Shown here piece after piece: positions 61,901 to 64,000 of a DNA stretch of 64,000 nucleotides. This DNA is from Batillaria attramentaria (Eukaryota > Mollusca > Gastropoda > Batillariidae), in the NCBI GenBank assembly GCA_018292915.2, contig JACVVK020000139.1:119501-183500 (forward strand), read 5' to 3'. The translations under genes and the position numbers were made by a program. The notes beneath the pieces are model-generated. The model was not told where the DNA came from. It worked only from the letters and a program-made list of their open reading frames with translations, and made no database searches. Each line of letters starts with the position of its first letter. Position 1 is the first letter of the stretch.

Positions 61901-62225
61901 CCTGAATCATGTGTTTACCAACGAGGGCGGAGCTTACAACAAGACTAGTGGCAATTTCACAGTTCCAGTCAGCGGTACGTACGTTCTCTTCGCTGCTGCC
62001 GGGACGAACACCACCAACAGACATGCCGGGTTGAACCTGAACGTGGACAACAACAGGGTGTGCAACACGTGGAGCGAAGTCGTCAAACACTATCAAAGCT
62101 CCAGCTGTCAGGCCGTCGTTCATCTGGTGAAGGGACAGCGGGTGTGGCTCAACGCTGACGCAGATAGTTACTACTATAACAGCCTGACCTATTTCAGCGG
62201 TATTCTTGTTCACTCAGATACATAA
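58970..62225 (+). CDS. QREP-like gene E: signal peptide, two Ig, short coiled coil, C1q
   Basis: Exons 58970-59021, 60011-60370, 60525-60649, 60784-61018, 61822-62225; 391 aa. The signal peptide is MTYFLTWCVVVLFLAVT. Ig1 (18-137) lacks the second cysteine (GNYSVQV). Ig2 (138 to about 236) keeps both cysteines. The coiled coil is the shortest of the family (about 239-257, VEARLTLLEAENMALKQY). C1q (258-391) reads KRVSFHAKLSTAV ... NEGGAYNKTSGNFTVP ... FSGILVHSDT. Compared with gene C, exon 4 lacks two of the EARLT repeats. The 54-nt cassette is present at 61196-61249, but its donor is gtaaaa instead of gtaagt, so it is probably skipped. AATAAA at 62678-62683. Presumed secreted recognition lectin. 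Confidence 0.88.
59193..59790 (+). mobile_element. LINE fragment with MITE, gene E intron 1
   Basis: Duplicated counterpart of 49664-50505, with a further internal deletion: LDLSAAYDT is broken after acgctt and the YKIATFAYR block is lost. Confidence 0.75.
59272..59542. mobile_element. MITE with gggcccgtatgt ends, second copy
   Basis: 271 bp with the same terminal inverted repeats and insertion site as 49741-50018, so the insertion predates the duplication. Confidence 0.85.
61068..61184 (-). repeat. SINE family 1, gene E intron 4
   Basis: Counterpart of 51838-51955, cut at the same point before the cassette. Confidence 0.85.
61196..61249 (+). pseudogene. Decaying coiled-coil cassette exon of gene E
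   Basis: Same 54 nt as 51969-52022 in gene C, open in phase 1, but the donor is gtaaaa and the acceptor is weak, so inclusion is doubtful. Confidence 0.5.
61317..61492 (+). repeat. SINE family 1, gene E intron 4
   Basis: Counterpart of 52096-52262; full head and body. Confidence 0.9.
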
Positions 62226-62677
62226 AATGGCGACAACCATCAAAACTGATAGTTCAGACTTGTCGTTATGATGTCAGAGAAGAGACACGGTCATATCAAA
62301 CGATATTGCCATCGGCCTATTCAGTGTTTTCAATTTTATTCCCCCCCCCCCTTTTTTTTTAACAAAGCCCACTGTGGGCCCTAGGAAAAACACAAATACA
62401 CCTGTACAACCAAACCTGTTAAACTCATGCAATCCTGACCGTTTTATTTAAGAAAAAACTGTAGATGTGTCATTCCGGAGATCTTAACGCCGCATTGTTA
62501 TTGGAAGTTCAAAATTTTAACTTGGCTGAGAATTAAGAACTGTCCATGGCAAAGTAAGAGTTGCATATTTTATATTGCTTGAATGTCAAAACAAGTGTGA
62601 AACGGTAGCCGTGATATATACAGCAGTGGCGAATGAATTCGAGGTAACTGAGTTATCGTGTGTGATGTATGAACAAG

Positions 62678-62683
62678 AATAAA
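62678..62683 (+). other. Poly(A) signal of gene E
   Basis: AATAAA in caagaataaaaagg, in the same place as in genes A and C. Confidence 0.6.
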
Positions 62684-62780
62684 AAGGACATCTATACTAT
62701 CGGCAGTGTCATTGTTGGACATGTAAATTCCCCAGTAATGTTCTCATTTATTTTGCTCGTTGTGTGTTGCTCTTGTATTC

Positions 62781-62953
62781 CGGGAGACGGGGTGGCCGAA
62801 TGGTAGAGCGTTGGACTTCTAATGCTCGGGTTGTGAGTTTGTATCCCGGCTGGAGCTTTGTGCTGGCTTCTTCATCTTTGCCCCCGTCTTTGATATCACC
62901 CGTATGTGGTGGGAAAAAAGGACGTTAAACCCCCAAGCACCCAGCACCCACCC
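62781..62953 (+). repeat. SINE family 1 downstream of gene E
   Basis: Shares the ggctggagctttgtgctgg deletion with 43838-43996. (CA)n follows at 63095-63168. Confidence 0.9.
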
Positions 62954-63096
62954 TCTCGTTGTATTGCATTCTTTGCACCGTGTTGTACGGAATGTCACAT
63001 CTATCAATGAATCATAATACCTGGACTAATTCCACCCATTAACATCAAACACTGAAAAAAATAGTCTAACGTCGTAGACCTTTTGACAAAGGACAC

Positions 63097-63168
<72 letters not shown>

Positions 63169-63171
<3 letters not shown>

Positions 63172-63797
63172 CGACGTGAATGCTTTCTAGCATGCATGCA
63201 TTGGTGTTGATTTTCTTTTTCTTTTTCACCGGAGCTGCCATTCTTGCATTGCTATGAACAAACTTCGGTTCATAAATCTTGTCATTCATTTGTCATCACA
63301 GAAAATAGGACAAGCAAAACAGCCAAACAACAAACCAAACCTCCAATTACTGAACTAACAAACAGTTTTTTTTCTTTATAACACGGCAAGGCTCAGCGTC
63401 AGTAGCTCACAACACGACAAGATGTATTTGCAATAGACGAAGCTACAGTTTATTATTATTATTATTATGTAGCGCTGTAACTATCAATAAATAACGGGTA
63501 AAGATAAAATAAAATCACAAGTGGAAAGGAACAAAGGTATACAAGAAATATATAGAGCCAGAAGGTTTACAATAACTGTTACACTTGAGTATATAGAACT
63601 CTTCCACATTGCATATCACATGGTACACATTGTGCTCTGCTAGCCAATGACAATACAGATGTATGGCGGTAGCTGACGGACGAACAGACCAAGCGCCATA
63701 GGAAAAGCACGAAAATATCCACCACGCATGTTTTGATAACGTGCAACAGATAAATCTGCACAGAGTTTGCTTGGTTTCTTGTTTTAGCTGTTCGTCA
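63169..63797. other. Downstream flank of gene E
   Basis: Up to about 63450 it matches the sequence downstream of genes A and C (ttgcattgctatgaacaaac, ggacaagcaaaacag, agatgtatttgcaatagacg). After an ATT run it diverges, and no sixth gene is seen before the window ends. Confidence 0.6.
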
Positions 63798-64000
63798 GGG
63801 CCCGCATGTAAAAGTCGGGATTAGGGAGTTTAGCCCCGGGTTAAAGTCTAACTTCGATGTAAACTAGCCTTAGGGTTAAATTTTATGTGTTTTTTTTTTT
63901 TGTCTTTTTTTTTTTTTTTTTTTTAATCAGGAAGCAGGCCCATTCCAGCAAGGTGCCTATGCCGTTATAGAAAGATTTTTGTCTTTCTTTCTTCGCTTCC
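63798..64000. mobile_element. MITE with gggcccgcatgt end, cut by window
   Basis: Inverted relative of the MITEs at 49741-50018 and 59272-59542: terminal repeat gggcccgcatgtaaaagtcg, interior cattccagcaaggtgcctat. It runs off the end of the window. Confidence 0.8.

Overview
The window looks like animal DNA, most likely a mollusc and probably a marine gastropod. The basis is: spliced genes with GT-AG introns and regular phases; very dense (GT)n, (GA)n and trinucleotide microsatellites; many copies of tRNA-derived SINEs; and a tandem family of secreted Ig-Ig-coiled coil-C1q proteins, an architecture I recall being described in gastropods under the name QREP. Species assignment is inference.

Layout. 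2-604 (+) is the 3' part of a rhodopsin-family GPCR (TM4 to tail); its last codons are the first unit of a decayed tandem repeat running to about 1345. 4854-9737 and 12447-17759 (both -) are two tandem copies of a lambda-crystallin/L-gulonate 3-dehydrogenase (CRYL1-like) gene, each with six exons. The downstream copy at 12.4-17.8 kb is intact (332 aa); the copy at 4.9-9.7 kb has a TAA at codon 95. Between them lies a TIR-bounded element filled with a ~310-bp tandem repeat carrying two long perfect hairpins. 18744-35171 (-) is a secreted protein built from four copies of a very regular eight-cysteine module, each module encoded by an exon pair; one linker exon could not be resolved. 35.2-39.8 kb is intergenic, rich in microsatellites, with a 29-bp minisatellite of 16 units.

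39.8-62.2 kb (+) holds five tandem genes, here called A to E. Each has a signal-peptide exon, a 360-nt Ig-like exon, a second Ig domain split over two exons, a coiled coil of variable length, and a C1q exon. Genes A, C and E form one subtype, B and D another; B+C and D+E are two copies of a ~9.5-kb segmental duplication. Gene D has lost two thirds of its first Ig exon to an inserted C-rich foldback element. C and E carry a possible 54-nt in-frame coiled-coil cassette exon and a duplicated promoter module. Such proteins are expected to be secreted recognition lectins of innate immunity: the C1q head binds ligand, the coiled coil multimerises, and the Ig part may bind partners. The alternation and exon symmetry suggest a diversifying family.

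The remainder is repeats: at least three tRNA-derived SINE families, 3' fragments of CR1/L2-like non-LTR retrotransposons, MITEs with clear terminal inverted repeats, and minisatellites. No rRNA, true tRNA, CRISPR or viral genes were seen.
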